The notes: generated from the letters alone by a model not told the origin. DNA of 64,000 nt from JAJPKK01 sp963702755 (GCA_963702755.1 CAVPDZ010000006.1:186001-250000); one strand, 5' to 3'. Counted from the stretch's first letter, positions 30,174-40,443 are shown. Translations and numbers: made by a program.

Positions 30174-30482
30174 ATGATCATCAGCGTCGGTCATTATCTC
30201 GTCGTCTCGGCGATCCTGTTCACGCTCGGGATCTTCGGCATTTTCCTCAACCGCAAGAACGTCATCATCATTCTGATGTCGATCGAATTGATCCTGCTCG
30301 CGGTGAACATCAATTTCGTCGCGTTCTCCGCGCGGCTCGGCGATCTCGTGGGACAGGTGTTTGCCTTGTTCGTGCTGACGGTCGCGGCGGCCGAAGCGGC
30401 GATCGGGCTCGCGATCCTCGTCGTTTTCTACCGCAACCGCGGCACGATTGCCGTCGAAGACGTCAATCTGATGAAGGGCTGA
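30174..30482 (+). CDS. nuoK: NADH-quinone oxidoreductase subunit K
   Basis: 102-residue membrane subunit with three helices. MIISVGHYLVVSAILFTLGI, then the conserved ILMSIELILLAVNINFVAFS with the essential Glu in helix 2 and the second Glu in VAAAEAAIGLAILVV of helix 3. The ATG at 30174 gives the family's normal length; the frame opens 27 bases earlier. nuoL begins one base after its stop. Confidence 0.95.
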   Translation: MIISVGHYLVVSAILFTLGIFGIFLNRKNVIIILMSIELILLAVNINFVAFSARLGDLVGQVFALFVLTVAAAEAAIGLAILVVFYRNRGTIAVEDVNLMKG

Positions 30483-30483
30483 G

Positions 30484-32575
30484 ATGTATCAGACGATCGT
30501 CTTTCTGCCGGCGCTCGGCGCCATTCTCGCCGCGATCATCACGCTCGTCGGGGCTCACACGCGCTTCCCGGGCGGATCGGGCGGAGGGCTCGGAGAATCA
30601 CATCGTCGGGACGACGCCCGAGCATCCCCATGCCGCGACCGACGCAAGCGCCGTCGTCGCAGCCGATCCGCACGCCGAGGAGCATCCTCACGAGCCGGCA
30701 GCCGCCGGTTCGCGCGGCGCCGAACTCATCACCACGACGTTCCTGTTCATCTCCATGGTGCTGTCGTGGATCGCCTTCGTTCGCATCGGGTTCGGTCACC
30801 AGGAGGTGCGCGAGCAGGTGCTGCCGTTCATCGTCTCCGGCGATCTCAAGGTCGACTGGGCGGTGCGCGTCGATGCGCTGACCGCGGTGATGCTTGTCGT
30901 GGTGACGACGGTATCGGCGCTCGTTCATCTTTATTCGATCGGCTACATGAACGAGGATCCGTACCGGCCGCGGTTCTTCTGTTATCTGTCGCTGTTCACC
31001 TTCGCCATGTTGGCGCTGGTGACATCGGACAACCTCGTGCAGTTGTTCTTCGGCTGGGAGGGCGTCGGCCTCGCAAGCTACCTCCTGATCGGCTTCTGGT
31101 ATTACAAGCCGGCGGCAAACGCCGCCGCGATCAAGGCCTTCGTCGTCAACCGCATCGGCGATTTCGGGTTCGCGCTCGGCATCTTCGCCGTGTTCATGAT
31201 GACCGGCGCGGTCGACTTCGGCACCGTGTTTGCCCAGGCGCCCACGCTCGTCGGCAAGACCATTCACCTGCTGCGCTGGGATTTCGATGCGCTGACGCTG
31301 ATCTGCCTGCTGCTGTTCATGGGCGCGATGGGCAAGTCGGCGCAGTTCCTGCTGCACACCTGGTTGCCGGACGCCATGGAGGGCCCGACTCCGGTGTCGG
31401 CATTGATCCATGCCGCGACCATGGTCACGGCCGGTGTGTTCATGGTGGCAAGGCTATCGCCGTTGTTCGCGCTGTCGCCCGACGCCCAGACCGTGGTGAC
31501 GGCGGTCGGCGCGACGACCGCGATGTTCGCCGCGACCGTCGGCCTCGTGCAGAACGATATCAAGCGGATCATTGCCTATTCGACCTGCTCGCAGCTCGGC
31601 TACATGTTCGTCGCGATGGGCGTCGGCGCCTATTCGGTCGGCATGTATCACCTCTTCACCCATGCCTTCTTCAAGGCGCTGCTGTTCCTCGGTTCGGGCT
31701 CGGTGATCACCGCGATGCATCACGAGCAGGACATCAGGGCGATGGGCGGCCTGCGCACCAAGATCCCGTTCACCTACATCATGATGGTGATCGGCACGCT
31801 GGCGCTGACGGGATTCCCGCTGTTCTCCGGCTATTTCTCCAAGGACTTCATCATCGAGGCCGCCTACGCCAGCAAGAATCCCGCGGCGCTCTACGGCTAC
31901 ATGATGACGCTCGGCGCCGCCGCGCTGACCGCGTTCTATTCCTGGCGGCTCATCTTCAAGACGTTCCATGGCCGCCCCCACGACCAGGCCCACTATGACG
32001 CCGCTCACGAGAGTCCGGCGACCATGCTGATTCCGCTGTTCGTGCTGGCGCTCGGGTCGGTCCTCGCCGGCTATCCGTTCGCCGACATTTTCGCCGGCCA
32101 CGGCGTCGAGAGTTTCTTCGGCAACTCGATCAAGCTTGGCGACGGCAACAACAACATCCTGGAGGAGATGCATCACGAGGGAAGCTTCCTTGTGTCGTCG
32201 CTCCCCACGGTGATGATGGCGCTCGGCTTCGCCGTCGCCTGGCTGTTCTACATTCTCCGTCCGGATATTCCGGTCGAACTCGCCCGCCAGCAGCCGGTGC
32301 TCTATCAGTTCCTGCTCAACAAGTGGTACTTCGACGAGATCTACGACGTCATCATCGTCCGGCCGACGCTCTGGCTGGGGCGGCTGCTGTGGAAGGGCGG
32401 CGACGGCGCGATCATCGACGGGCTCGGTCCTGACGGCATTTCGGCCCGCGTGATCGACGTCACCCGCAACGTGGTGCGCCTGCAGACCGGCTACATGTAC
32501 CACTACGCTTTCGCGATGCTGATCGGCGTTGCCGCGTTCATCACCTGGTTCATGTTTGCGACGGGAGGCCACTGA
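30484..32575 (+). CDS. nuoL: NADH-quinone oxidoreductase subunit L, frameshifted near the N-terminus
   Basis: Largest proton-channel subunit (Mrp antiporter-like). Starts MYQTIVFLPALGAILAAI, then a hydrophilic His/Glu-rich insert (GTTPEHPHAATDASA ... DPHAEEHPHEPAA), which is a known style in rhizobial NuoL. Antiporter motifs: FFGWEGVGLASYLLIGFWY, FLLHTWLPDAMEGPTPVSAL, STCSQLGYMFVAMGVGAYS, and the C-terminal lateral helix region. One extra G at about 30583 breaks the frame between PGGSG and EGSENHIVG. Joined length about 696 residues. The stop overlaps the nuoM ATG (TGATG). Confidence 0.93.
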
Positions 32576-34111
32576 TGGCGAGCTGGCCGATCCTTTCCGT
32601 CACCACCTTCCTGCCGCTGCTCGGCGCGTTCTTCATCGTCTTCTTGATGATGTTCCGGGCGGAGGACGCCGCCATGGCGCGCAACGCGCGCTGGGTCGCG
32701 ATGTGGACGACGCTCGATTACCTTCGGCATCTCGCTGATGCTGTGGTGGCGGTTCGATCCGGGGTCATCGGAATTTCAGTTCGTCGAGCACAAGCCGTGG
32801 CTCGCCGGCACGATCACCTATCACATGGGTGTCGACGGCATTTCGCTGCCGTTCGTGATCCTCACGACGGCGTTGATGCCGCTCTGCATCATCGCGAGCT
32901 GGCGGCCGATCCAGACCCGCGTCTCCGAATACATGATCGCGTTCCTGGTGCTCGAGACGCTGATGGTCGGCACTTTCTGTGCCCTCGATCTCACCTTGTT
33001 CTACCTGTTCTTCGAGGGCGGCCTGATCCCGATGTTCATCATCATCGGGGTATGGGGCGGCCCGCGGCGCGTCTACGCGAGCTTCAAATTCTTCCTCTAC
33101 ACCTTCCTCGGCTCGGTGCTGATGCTGCTCGCCATCATGGCGATGTACTGGGATGGCGGCACGACCGATATCCCGATGCTGATGCACCATGCGTTCCCGC
33201 GCACCCTGCAGACGTGGGCATGGCTTGCGTTCTTCGCCTCGTTCGCGGTCAAGATGCCGATGTGGCCGGTCCACACCTGGCTGCCTGACGCCCACGTGGA
33301 GGCGCCGACGGCGGGCTCGGTGATCCTCGCCGCAATTCTCCTGAAAATGGGCGGCTACGGCTTCCTGCGCTTCTCGCTGCCGATGTTTCCGGCGGCATCC
33401 CAGGAGTTCGCGCCGTTGATCTTCGCGCTGTCGGTGATCGCGATCGTCTACACCTCGCTGGTCGCGCTGGTGCAGGAGGACATGAAGAAGCTGATCGCCT
33501 ATTCCTCGGTCGCCCACATGGGCTTCGTGACCATGGGCATTTTCGCGGTCACGATGCAGGGCGTAGCGGGCGGCATCTTCCAGATGGTGTCGCACGGCAT
33601 CGTGTCGGGCGCGCTGTTCCTCTGCGTCGGCGTCGTCTACGACCGCATGCACACCCGCGAGATCGCCGCGTATGGCGGCCTCGTCAACCGGATGCCGCTC
33701 TATGCGGCGGCATTCATGGTGTTCACCCTCGCCAATGTCGGCTTGCCGGGCACGTCAGGGTTTGTCGGCGAATTCCTCTCGCTGATCGGCACGTTCCGCG
33801 TGAATCCGCTGGTGGTGTTCATCGCCACGCTTGGCGTCATCCTGTCGGCAGCCTATGCGCTGTGGCTCTATCGCAAGGTCATTTTCGGGCGGCTGGATAA
33901 GCCGTCGCTCGCCGGAATCTTCGATCTTGACGGACGCGAGATGGCGACGCTCGCGCCGCTGGTCGCGCTCACGCTGTTCTTCGGCTTCTACCCGAAGACC
34001 GTCCTCGACGTGTCGCAGGCGTCCGTCGCCGCCTTGATCGACAACTATCATCAGGCGATCGGGACCGCGAAGTCGGCGGCCCTCGATGACGCGAAGCGAA
34101 TCGCACCATGA
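32575..34111 (+). CDS. nuoM: NADH-quinone oxidoreductase subunit M, frameshifted near the N-terminus
   Basis: Antiporter-like proton-pumping subunit. First frame MASWPILSVTTFLPLLGAFF to WVAMWTTL; after one extra G at 32716 the next frame continues ITFGISLMLWWRFDPGSSEF. Family motifs VDGISLPFVILTTALMPL, KMPMWPVHTWLPDAHVEAP and AYSSVAHMGFVTMGIFAVT are intact. Joined length about 511 residues. An ATGA overlap joins it to nuoN. Confidence 0.93.
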
Positions 34112-35535
34112 ACGAATTCCTCCAAACCTATCCCATCCTGCCGGAAGTGATCCTCGCCGTCGGCGCGATGATCATCCTGCTGATGGGGGCCTGGCGCGAC
34201 AACCGCTTCACGAATGTCGCGATGGGACTTGCGATCATTCTGCTGATCGTCGCCGGCTTCGCCGTCGTCTATCCGGAGTCCGAGAAGATCGTCGGTTTCG
34301 GCGGCAGCTTCGTCGTCGACGGCTTTGCGCGCTTCCTCAAGATCGTCACCGTGATCGGCTCGATCGGCGCGTTGACGCTGTCGGGTGACTTCCTCAAGGG
34401 CGCGGAACAGCACAAGTTCGAATACCCGGTGCTGATCCTGCTCTCGACCGCCGGCATGTTCATGCTGATTTCCGCCGGCGACTTGATCGCGCTCTATCTT
34501 AGCCTCGAGCTGATGAGCCTGTGCCTTTACGTCGTCGCGGCGTTCGACCGCGATAACGCGCGCTCGACCGAGGCGGGCCTGAAATATTTCGTGCTGGGCG
34601 CGCTGTCGTCCGGCATGCTGCTCTACGGCTGCTCGCTGATCTACGGCTTCACCGGCACGATCAATTTTGTCGCGATCGCCCAGGTCGCCGGCAAGGGCGA
34701 CCTCGGGCTCACGTTCGGGCTTGTGCTGCTGTTCGCGGGTCTCTGCTTCAAGGTCTCGGCGGTGCCGTTCCATATGTGGACGCCCGACGTCTACCAGGGC
34801 GCGCCGACGCCGATCACGGCGTTTTTCGCGGCGGCCCCGAAGGTCGCGGCCATCGCGGTGTTCATGCGGGTGTCGATCACGGCCTTTCCGGGCATCGCGT
34901 CGCAATGGCAGCAGATCATTGTTTTCGTCGCGATCGCGTCCATGGCGCTCGGCTCGTTTGCCGCCATCGGCCAGCGCAACATCAAGCGGCTGATGGCCTA
35001 TTCGTCCATCGGCCATATGGGTTTCGCGCTGATCGGGCTTGCGGCGGGCACGAGTGAGGGCATTCAGGGCGTGCTCGTCTACATGTCGATCTACGTCGCC
35101 ATGACGCTCGGGACCTTTGCCTGCATCATCGCCATGCGCCGGGCCGATCAGCCGTGCGAGGAGATCGCCGATCTCGCGGGCCTTGCCCGCACGCGGCCGA
35201 TGCTCGCGTTCTTCTTTGCCATGCTGTTGTTCTCCATGGCGGGGGTGCCGCCGCTCGCCGGCTTCTTTGCCAAATTCTATGTCTTCCTCGCCGCGATCAA
35301 TGCCGGGCTCTTTACCCTGGCCGTGCTTGGCGTGCTCACGAGCGTGATCGGCGCCTACTACTATCTGATGATCGTCAAGGTCATGTACTTCGACGATCCG
35401 GCGCCCGCATTCGACCCGATGGCGCGGGGCCTGCGCGTGGTGCTCGGCCTCTCCGGGCTGTTCGTGATCCTGTTCTGCGTCTTTCCAAGTCCCCTGGTCG
35501 ACGCGGCCGCCGCTGCCGCGAAGTCCCTGTTCTAG
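34108..35535 (+). CDS. nuoN: NADH-quinone oxidoreductase subunit N
   Basis: 475-residue antiporter-like subunit, the last gene of the complex I operon. Starts MNEFLQTYPILPEVILAVGA; conserved YLSLELMSLCLYVVAAFDR, FKVSAVPFHMWTPDVYQGAP and RLMAYSSIGHMGFALIGLA carry the channel Glu and Lys/His residues. Intact, no frameshift. A short repeat hairpin separates it from birA. Confidence 0.95.
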   Translation: MNEFLQTYPILPEVILAVGAMIILLMGAWRDNRFTNVAMGLAIILLIVAGFAVVYPESEKIVGFGGSFVVDGFARFLKIVTVIGSIGALTLSGDFLKGAEQHKFEYPVLILLSTAGMFMLISAGDLIALYLSLELMSLCLYVVAAFDRDNARSTEAGLKYFVLGALSSGMLLYGCSLIYGFTGTINFVAIAQVAGKGDLGLTFGLVLLFAGLCFKVSAVPFHMWTPDVYQGAPTPITAFFAAAPKVAAIAVFMRVSITAFPGIASQWQQIIVFVAIASMALGSFAAIGQRNIKRLMAYSSIGHMGFALIGLAAGTSEGIQGVLVYMSIYVAMTLGTFACIIAMRRADQPCEEIADLAGLARTRPMLAFFFAMLLFSMAGVPPLAGFFAKFYVFLAAINAGLFTLAVLGVLTSVIGAYYYLMIVKVMYFDDPAPAFDPMARGLRVVLGLSGLFVILFCVFPSPLVDAAAAAAKSLF

Positions 35536-35540
35536 CGCTT

Positions 35541-35570
35541 CCCGGATTGCGCTCCGCGCGATCCGGGCTA
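35541..35570 (+). repeat. Short hairpin of the CGTAGCCCGGAT repeat family between nuoN and birA
   Basis: CCCGGAT (35541) pairs with ATCCGGG (ending 35567) around a GC-rich loop, followed by CTAC, matching the end of the palindromic family at 9877-9968. There is no T-run. It may mark the 3' end of the nuo transcript. Confidence 0.6.
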
Positions 35571-35581
35571 CTGTGCGGGAA

Positions 35582-36361
35582 ATGGTGGGCTTGGCGCAGA
35601 AGGTAACTCTCGACACTGTCGATTCGACCAACGCCGAAGCGCTGCGGCGCGCTGCCGCTGGCGAGCGCGGGCCGCTTTGGATCGTGGCGCGGCAGCAGAC
35701 GGCGGGACGCGGGCGGCGTGGCTTTGCCTGGGTGTCGTCGCCGGGCAATCTCTACGCGACGCTGCTGTTGACCGATCCGGCGCCGCCGGCCTCGGCCCCC
35801 CAGCTTGGCTTTGTTGCGGGTGTTGCGCTGCATGACGCCGCCGCAGCGTGCGCGCCCGACGTGCCGCTTCGTCTCAAGTGGCCGAACGACATGCTGTGCC
35901 GCGGACGCAAGATCGCGGGTATCCTGATCGAAGGGGAGGGCGCCCCGTTGGCCGTTGCGGTCGGCATCGGTGTCAATTGCCGTCACCACCCGGCAGTGAC
36001 TTCCTATCCGGCGACGGATTTTGCCGCCGAGGGCGCCGCGCTCGAAGCGTCAGAGTTGTTTGAGCGGCTTGCGGCAGCCTTTGCGGCGCGGCTTGCGCAG
36101 TGGAATCGGGGTGCGGGCTTTGCGGCGATCCGCGCCGCATGGCTCGATCGTGCCGAGGGCCTCGGCCAGCCGGTGCGCGTCCGTCTCGCCGAGCGTGAAA
36201 CCGGCGGTATTTTCGACGCCATCGATGGTGCCGGACGGCTGCTGCTGCGGCACAACGACGGCAGCCTCGAAGCGATTGCCGCCGGCGAGGTCTTTCCTCT
36301 CCCGGGAGCTGCGGCGCACAATGCCGGGAGCGCCGTGCACGGCGAAGCGTTGCCCAGATGA
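35582..36361 (+). CDS. birA: Biotin--[acetyl-CoA-carboxylase] ligase (BirA, no DNA-binding domain)
   Basis: About 259 residues; attaches biotin to the carboxyl carrier protein. Ligand loop TAGRGRRGFAWVSSPGNLY, biotin-binding LKWPNDMLCRGRKIAGIL and the C-terminal SH3-like domain (QPVRVRLAERETGGIFDAID) are all visible. It lacks the N-terminal helix-turn-helix of the Escherichia coli protein, as is usual in alphaproteobacteria. ATG at 35582 preferred; GTG at 35573 possible. The order nuoN-birA-rnj is common in Hyphomicrobiales. Its stop overlaps the rnj start. Confidence 0.92.
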   Translation: MVGLAQKVTLDTVDSTNAEALRRAAAGERGPLWIVARQQTAGRGRRGFAWVSSPGNLYATLLLTDPAPPASAPQLGFVAGVALHDAAAACAPDVPLRLKWPNDMLCRGRKIAGILIEGEGAPLAVAVGIGVNCRHHPAVTSYPATDFAAEGAALEASELFERLAAAFAARLAQWNRGAGFAAIRAAWLDRAEGLGQPVRVRLAERETGGIFDAIDGAGRLLLRHNDGSLEAIAAGEVFPLPGAAAHNAGSAVHGEALPR

Positions 36362-38028
36362 TGGCCCCGAACGAGGAACTGGTTTTCGTGCCGCTCGGCG
36401 GCACGGGCGAGATCGGCATGAACCTGTCGCTCTACGGCTTCGGCTCGGAGCGTCACAAGGCTTGGCTTGCTATCGATCTCGGTGTCGCCTTCGCCGGTCC
36501 GGACTTGCCCGGCATCGACCTCATCATGCCCGATATCCGCTTTCTCGCGGAAGAGCGGCGCAATCTTGTCGGTCTCGTCCTCACCCATGCCCACGAGGAT
36601 CATTATGGTGCGCTGATCGACCTGTGGCCGCGCCTTAAGGTGCCGCTCTACGCGACGCCGTTCACCGCGGCGCTCCTCACGGCGAAACGACTGTCGGAGC
36701 CTGGTGCGCCTGATATTCCGGTGACGATCGTGCCCAACGGCGGCCGCATCAAGCTTCCGCCGTTCGACGTCGAGTTCGTATCGGTCGCGCACTCGATCCC
36801 GGAATCGAACGCGCTGATCATTCGCACGCCGCTCGGTGCCGTGCTCCACACCGGCGACTGGAAGCTCGACCCGACGCCGGTCATCGGGCCGCCGACCGAC
36901 GCCGCCAAGCTTCGTGCGCTCGGCGAGGCCGGCTGTCTCGCCGTGGTCGGCGATTCGACCAACGCGGTCCGCGAGGGCCGCTCGCTGTCGGAGACCGACG
37001 TCGCGGCCTCGCTCAAAGAACTGATCGCGACGGCGCCCCGGCGCGTCGCGGTGACCACCTTTGCCTCCAATGTCGCGCGCATCCATGCGGTCGCCGCTGC
37101 CGCGCGCGCCTGCGATCGCGAAGTGGTGGTGGTGGGCCGCGCCATGGACCGCATCGTCCAGGTCGCGCGCGAGACCGGGTATCTCGAGGGCGTCCAGGAT
37201 TTTCGCGGCACCGATGCCTACGGCTACCTGCCGCCGGACAAGGTGGTGGCGCTGTGCACCGGCAGCCAGGGTGAGCCGCGCGCCGCGCTCGCGCGCGTTG
37301 CGCTCGACGAACATCCGGACGTGACGCTCTCCCGTGGCGACCGGGTGATCTTTTCTTCCCGCACGATTCCCGGCAACGAAAGGGCGGTCGGCCGGGTGAT
37401 CAATGGCCTCGTCTCGCAAGGCGTCGAGGTGATCACCGACCGCACCCACCTTGTCCACGTCTCCGGGCACCCGCGCCGCGACGAACTCGCGGACCTTTTG
37501 GGATGGGTCAAGCCGAAGATGGTCGTGCCGGTCCATGGCGAGGCGTTGCATCTCGCCGAGCACGCGGCGGTCGCTCGCAAAGCGGGCGTGGCGGCAACGG
37601 TCGTCTGCGCCAACGGCGATGTCGTGCGGCTTGCGCCGGGGTCTCCCGGCGTGGTCGACGAGGTTCCGCAGGGGCGCCTATACAAGGACGGCCGGCTGAT
37701 CATCGAGGGCGAGGAACGCACCGTCGCCGACCGCCGCCGTCTGAGCTTCGTCGGGATCGTGTCGGTTGCCATGGCGCTCGACACCGCGGGCACTCTCGTC
37801 GGCGATCCGGAGGTCGAACTGATCGGGATTCCGCTGCGCGCGGTCGACGGCCGTTCGTTTTCGGACGTCGCGCTCAATGCAGCCATCGAGACGCTCGACA
37901 ATCTGCCGCGGCCGCGTCGCCGCGATCCCGACTCCGTCGCCGATGCGGTCCGCCGCGGCGTGCGCGCTGCGGTCGCAGCGGAGTGGGGCAAGAAACCGAT
38001 ATGCGTCGTGCATGTCGTGACGGTATGA
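36358..38028 (+). CDS. rnj: Ribonuclease J
   Basis: 556-residue metallo-beta-lactamase/beta-CASP nuclease (exo/endoribonuclease) of the alphaproteobacterial RNase J type, working in 16S rRNA maturation and mRNA decay. Metal-binding motif THAHEDHYGAL at about residues 76-86, further His in VAHSIPESNAL and HTGDWKLD, beta-CASP motifs around TFASNVARIHAV and HVSGHPRRDELADL. Two adjacent ATGs at 36358 and 36361. Length is typical. Overlaps birA by four bases (ATGA). Confidence 0.94.
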   Translation: MMAPNEELVFVPLGGTGEIGMNLSLYGFGSERHKAWLAIDLGVAFAGPDLPGIDLIMPDIRFLAEERRNLVGLVLTHAHEDHYGALIDLWPRLKVPLYATPFTAALLTAKRLSEPGAPDIPVTIVPNGGRIKLPPFDVEFVSVAHSIPESNALIIRTPLGAVLHTGDWKLDPTPVIGPPTDAAKLRALGEAGCLAVVGDSTNAVREGRSLSETDVAASLKELIATAPRRVAVTTFASNVARIHAVAAAARACDREVVVVGRAMDRIVQVARETGYLEGVQDFRGTDAYGYLPPDKVVALCTGSQGEPRAALARVALDEHPDVTLSRGDRVIFSSRTIPGNERAVGRVINGLVSQGVEVITDRTHLVHVSGHPRRDELADLLGWVKPKMVVPVHGEALHLAEHAAVARKAGVAATVVCANGDVVRLAPGSPGVVDEVPQGRLYKDGRLIIEGEERTVADRRRLSFVGIVSVAMALDTAGTLVGDPEVELIGIPLRAVDGRSFSDVALNAAIETLDNLPRPRRRDPDSVADAVRRGVRAAVAAEWGKKPICVVHVVTV

Positions 38029-38079
38029 TCGCGGCCGAACGCGAGTGCGCAGCCGGAGCGCCGACCTGAGGCATCGACG

Positions 38080-38484
38080 ATGATCGGCAGGCTTAACCAC
38101 GTAGCCATTGCAGTGCGCGACATTGCATCGGCTGCGAAGCTCTATCGCGATACGCTGGGCGCGGAAGTCTCGGCGAGCGTGCCGCAGCCGGCGCACGGCG
38201 TGACGACGGTGTTCATTACGCTGCCGAACACGAAAATCGAGTTGCTGGAGCCGTTGGGCGAAAATTCGCCGATTGCCAAGTTTCTTGAGCGCAATCCCGA
38301 CGGCGGCATCCATCACGTCTGTTACGAGGTCGACGACATCGTGGTCGCCCGCGATCGCCTCAAGGCCGAGGGCGCGCGCGTGCTCGGCGACGGCCAACCC
38401 AAAATCGGCGCTCACGGCAAGCCCGTGCTGTTTCTGCACCCGAAGGATTTTCTCGGCACCCTCGTGGAACTCGAACAGGCATGA
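38080..38484 (+). CDS. mce: Methylmalonyl-CoA epimerase
   Basis: 134-residue vicinal-oxygen-chelate enzyme that interconverts (2R)- and (2S)-methylmalonyl-CoA in propionate metabolism. Starts MIGRLNHVAIAVRDI, with metal ligands expected at His7, His79 (GGIHHVCYEV) and Glu130 (TLVELEQA). Single intact copy of normal length. The neighbours birA and rnj upstream and DUF1467 downstream are a conserved Hyphomicrobiales arrangement. Confidence 0.93.
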   Translation: MIGRLNHVAIAVRDIASAAKLYRDTLGAEVSASVPQPAHGVTTVFITLPNTKIELLEPLGENSPIAKFLERNPDGGIHHVCYEVDDIVVARDRLKAEGARVLGDGQPKIGAHGKPVLFLHPKDFLGTLVELEQA

Positions 38485-38492
38485 GGTGATCG

Positions 38493-38765
38493 GTGCCCTG
38501 GACCAGCATGCTGGCGATCTATTTCATCATGTGGTGGCTGGTGTTCTTTGCCATCCTGCCGTTCGGCATCCGCTCCCAGCACGAGCAGGGCGAGTTCGTC
38601 CCCGGCACCGACCCGGGCGCGCCGGCGGTGCATGGTCTCAAAGCCAAGGCCGGATGGACGACGCTCGTATCTCTCGTGATCTTCGGCCTGTTCTATTGGG
38701 CCTATGTCACCAAGGCCGTGTCGCTTGAAGATCTCACGACCTTCTGGGGCTGGCTGAAGATTTAA
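38493..38765 (+). CDS. DUF1467 family membrane protein
   Basis: 90-residue protein with two membrane helices (LAIYFIMWWLVFFAILPFG and TTLVSLVIFGLFYWAYVTK) separated by GIRSQHEQGEFVPGTDPGAPAV, the hallmark of DUF1467. The start is probably GTG at 38493 (MPWTSMLAIYF); an ATG at 38508 would remove residues usually present. Usually followed by proS in related genomes, but here a minus-strand gene follows. Function unknown. Confidence 0.88.
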   Translation: MPWTSMLAIYFIMWWLVFFAILPFGIRSQHEQGEFVPGTDPGAPAVHGLKAKAGWTTLVSLVIFGLFYWAYVTKAVSLEDLTTFWGWLKI

Positions 38766-38771
38766 CCGCAG

Positions 38772-39206
38772 TTAGGTGTCGATCTGCTCGAAGAACATTT
38801 CGCGGTGCTGGGTTTGGCCGCGCCATGGCCGCGGCGGCGGCATCAGCACGAGCCGCTTCCCCTCGAAGCGAACATGCCGCACCTGATCGCCGCCGACGCG
38901 GCTTGGATCAGACGACGCATCGACGTGGGTGACGAGCGTCGTCCCATCGAACCGGTAATTGCCGCAATAGGACATGTATTCGCGCGCTTCGCTCTCGGGC
39001 ATGGCTGGCCGGCCATCGCACAGCACCGCCATCATGCGTCCGTCGGCGGCAAAGACCACGAGTTCCATGGCGTTCGGGCCATAGGGCGGGTCCATCGGCG
39101 CGCCGCTGTCATTCTTCGCCCGCGTCATGACGAGGCGCCAGGTGCCGACAATGCTGCGACCGGCACCACGTGCGGTTTCGGTTTTTTTGTCTTGGGTGTC
39201 GGTCAC
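38772..39206 (-). CDS. Lipocalin-like domain protein
   Basis: 144-residue cytoplasmic protein with the lipocalin-like opening IVGTWRLVMTRAKNDSG, then VVFAADGRMMAVLCDGRPAM, YCGNYRFDGTTLVTHVDAS and RFEGKRLVLMPPPRPW. This pattern is shared with the lipocalin-like family found beside catabolic genes in many proteobacteria. Ligand unknown. It ends seven bases from the DUF1467 stop (converging) and its start is near the end of the Bug-type gene, probably in one operon. Confidence 0.8.
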   Translation of the reverse strand: MTDTQDKKTETARGAGRSIVGTWRLVMTRAKNDSGAPMDPPYGPNAMELVVFAADGRMMAVLCDGRPAMPESEAREYMSYCGNYRFDGTTLVTHVDASSDPSRVGGDQVRHVRFEGKRLVLMPPPRPWRGQTQHREMFFEQIDT

Positions 39207-39216
39207 GGTGCTCCAC

Positions 39217-40218
39217 TCATTCGATCTTGAGGCCGAGACGGTGGATCACCGGAGCCCATCTGGCGGTCTCGCGGGCGATGTCCGCTGCATATTCCTCAGG
39301 GGTTGATGAGAGCGGCTCGCCGCCCTGGGCGGCGATACGTCTGCGCGTGTCTTCGGCCCCCATGATCACGCGCAATTCGCTATTGAGTCGTTCGATGATC
39401 GGACGGGGCGTGCCCGCCGGCGCCATCAGCCCATACCGAACCGCGGCCTCAAATCCCGTCAGCCCGGATTCCGCGACGGTCGGAACCTCGGGTAGCAAGG
39501 GCGAGCGCTTTGCCCCGGCGACCGCGAGGACGCGCAGGCTGCCCGCCTCGATATTGCCGAGCGCCGGCGCGAGCGTATTGAACGCGAGCGGAATGTGGCC
39601 GCCCAGGAGGTCGTTGGTGAGAGGTCCCGTTCCCTTGTAGGTGACGATGGTGATGTCGAGGCCCGTCATGGCGCGAAACATCTCGGCGGCGAGATGGTTC
39701 TCGGTGCCGGCCGGCGGCGTGCCGGCATCAAGTTTGCCGTCACGTCGCGCGATGGCGATGAGGTCAGCGACCGTGCGGGCGGGAAACGAGGGGTGCGCCA
39801 TGATCACGATCGGCGCCACGGCGACGAGGCCGATCGGAACGAAGTCGCGGTTCACGTCGTAGCCGGGTTCGGCATAGAGCGTCGGGTTGACCGTGGTAGT
39901 GCCGCTCGTGCTCATGACGATGGTATAGCCGTCGGGCGCGGCGCGAGCGGCCGCGCGTGTCCCGATCACGCCGGCAGCTCCGCCACGGTTGTCGATGACG
40001 ACCTGTTGCCCAAGTGCCGCGGTGAGCCGTTCGGCGACGATACGTCCCATGGCGTCGACGCCGCCGCCGGCCGGGAACGGCACGATAAGCGTGACCGGAC
40101 GGGCTGGATAAGGGTCCTGCGCCGCGGCAGGTGCCGTGCCGACGACCGTGGCCACAAGGGCTACGGCAAGTCCCGTCGCCAGCAGCCTTCGCGTCCAGGT
40201 GATTGTGCTGATGTCCAT
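39217..40218 (-). CDS. Bug-family (TctC) tripartite tricarboxylate transporter substrate-binding protein
   Basis: 333-residue periplasmic binding protein with a signal peptide ending TAPAAAQDPYPARP. Family features: VTLIVPFPAGGGVDAMGRI, VIDNRGGAAGVIGTRAA, TGPLTNDLLGGHIPLAFNT, PLLPEVPTVAESGLTGFEA and YGLMAPAGTPRPII. No TctA/TctB membrane genes are in the window, so it is an orphan receptor, as is very common for Bug proteins. Ligand unknown (carboxylates or aromatic acids are typical). Co-directional with the lipocalin-like gene downstream. Confidence 0.9.
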   Translation of the reverse strand: MDISTITWTRRLLATGLAVALVATVVGTAPAAAQDPYPARPVTLIVPFPAGGGVDAMGRIVAERLTAALGQQVVIDNRGGAAGVIGTRAAARAAPDGYTIVMSTSGTTTVNPTLYAEPGYDVNRDFVPIGLVAVAPIVIMAHPSFPARTVADLIAIARRDGKLDAGTPPAGTENHLAAEMFRAMTGLDITIVTYKGTGPLTNDLLGGHIPLAFNTLAPALGNIEAGSLRVLAVAGAKRSPLLPEVPTVAESGLTGFEAAVRYGLMAPAGTPRPIIERLNSELRVIMGAEDTRRRIAAQGGEPLSSTPEEYAADIARETARWAPVIHRLGLKIE

Positions 40219-40443
40219 TGCGAGGCTGCTTCAGGGCAGTGCGGACCGTTATAGTTTGGAACACTACCGTAGCCCGGGAACGGTGTCTTCGCCTTCTGCG
40301 GCACAGTACGGCACGGCGTTCGTTTTCTGTTTCACTTGAGGGTAAATCGCTTTATTCTCTGCGAGCCAGGGCTTTCCGGGGGGCCATCCGCGTTGGGGAC
40401 GTGGCTCTCTGCCGGCATGGCCAGATAGCGACGGAGAACCGGG

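Noticed and set aside
38493..39206. proS gene expected after the DUF1467 gene
   Set aside because: No prolyl-tRNA synthetase frame follows; the next genes are a lipocalin-like protein and a Bug-type receptor on the minus strand.
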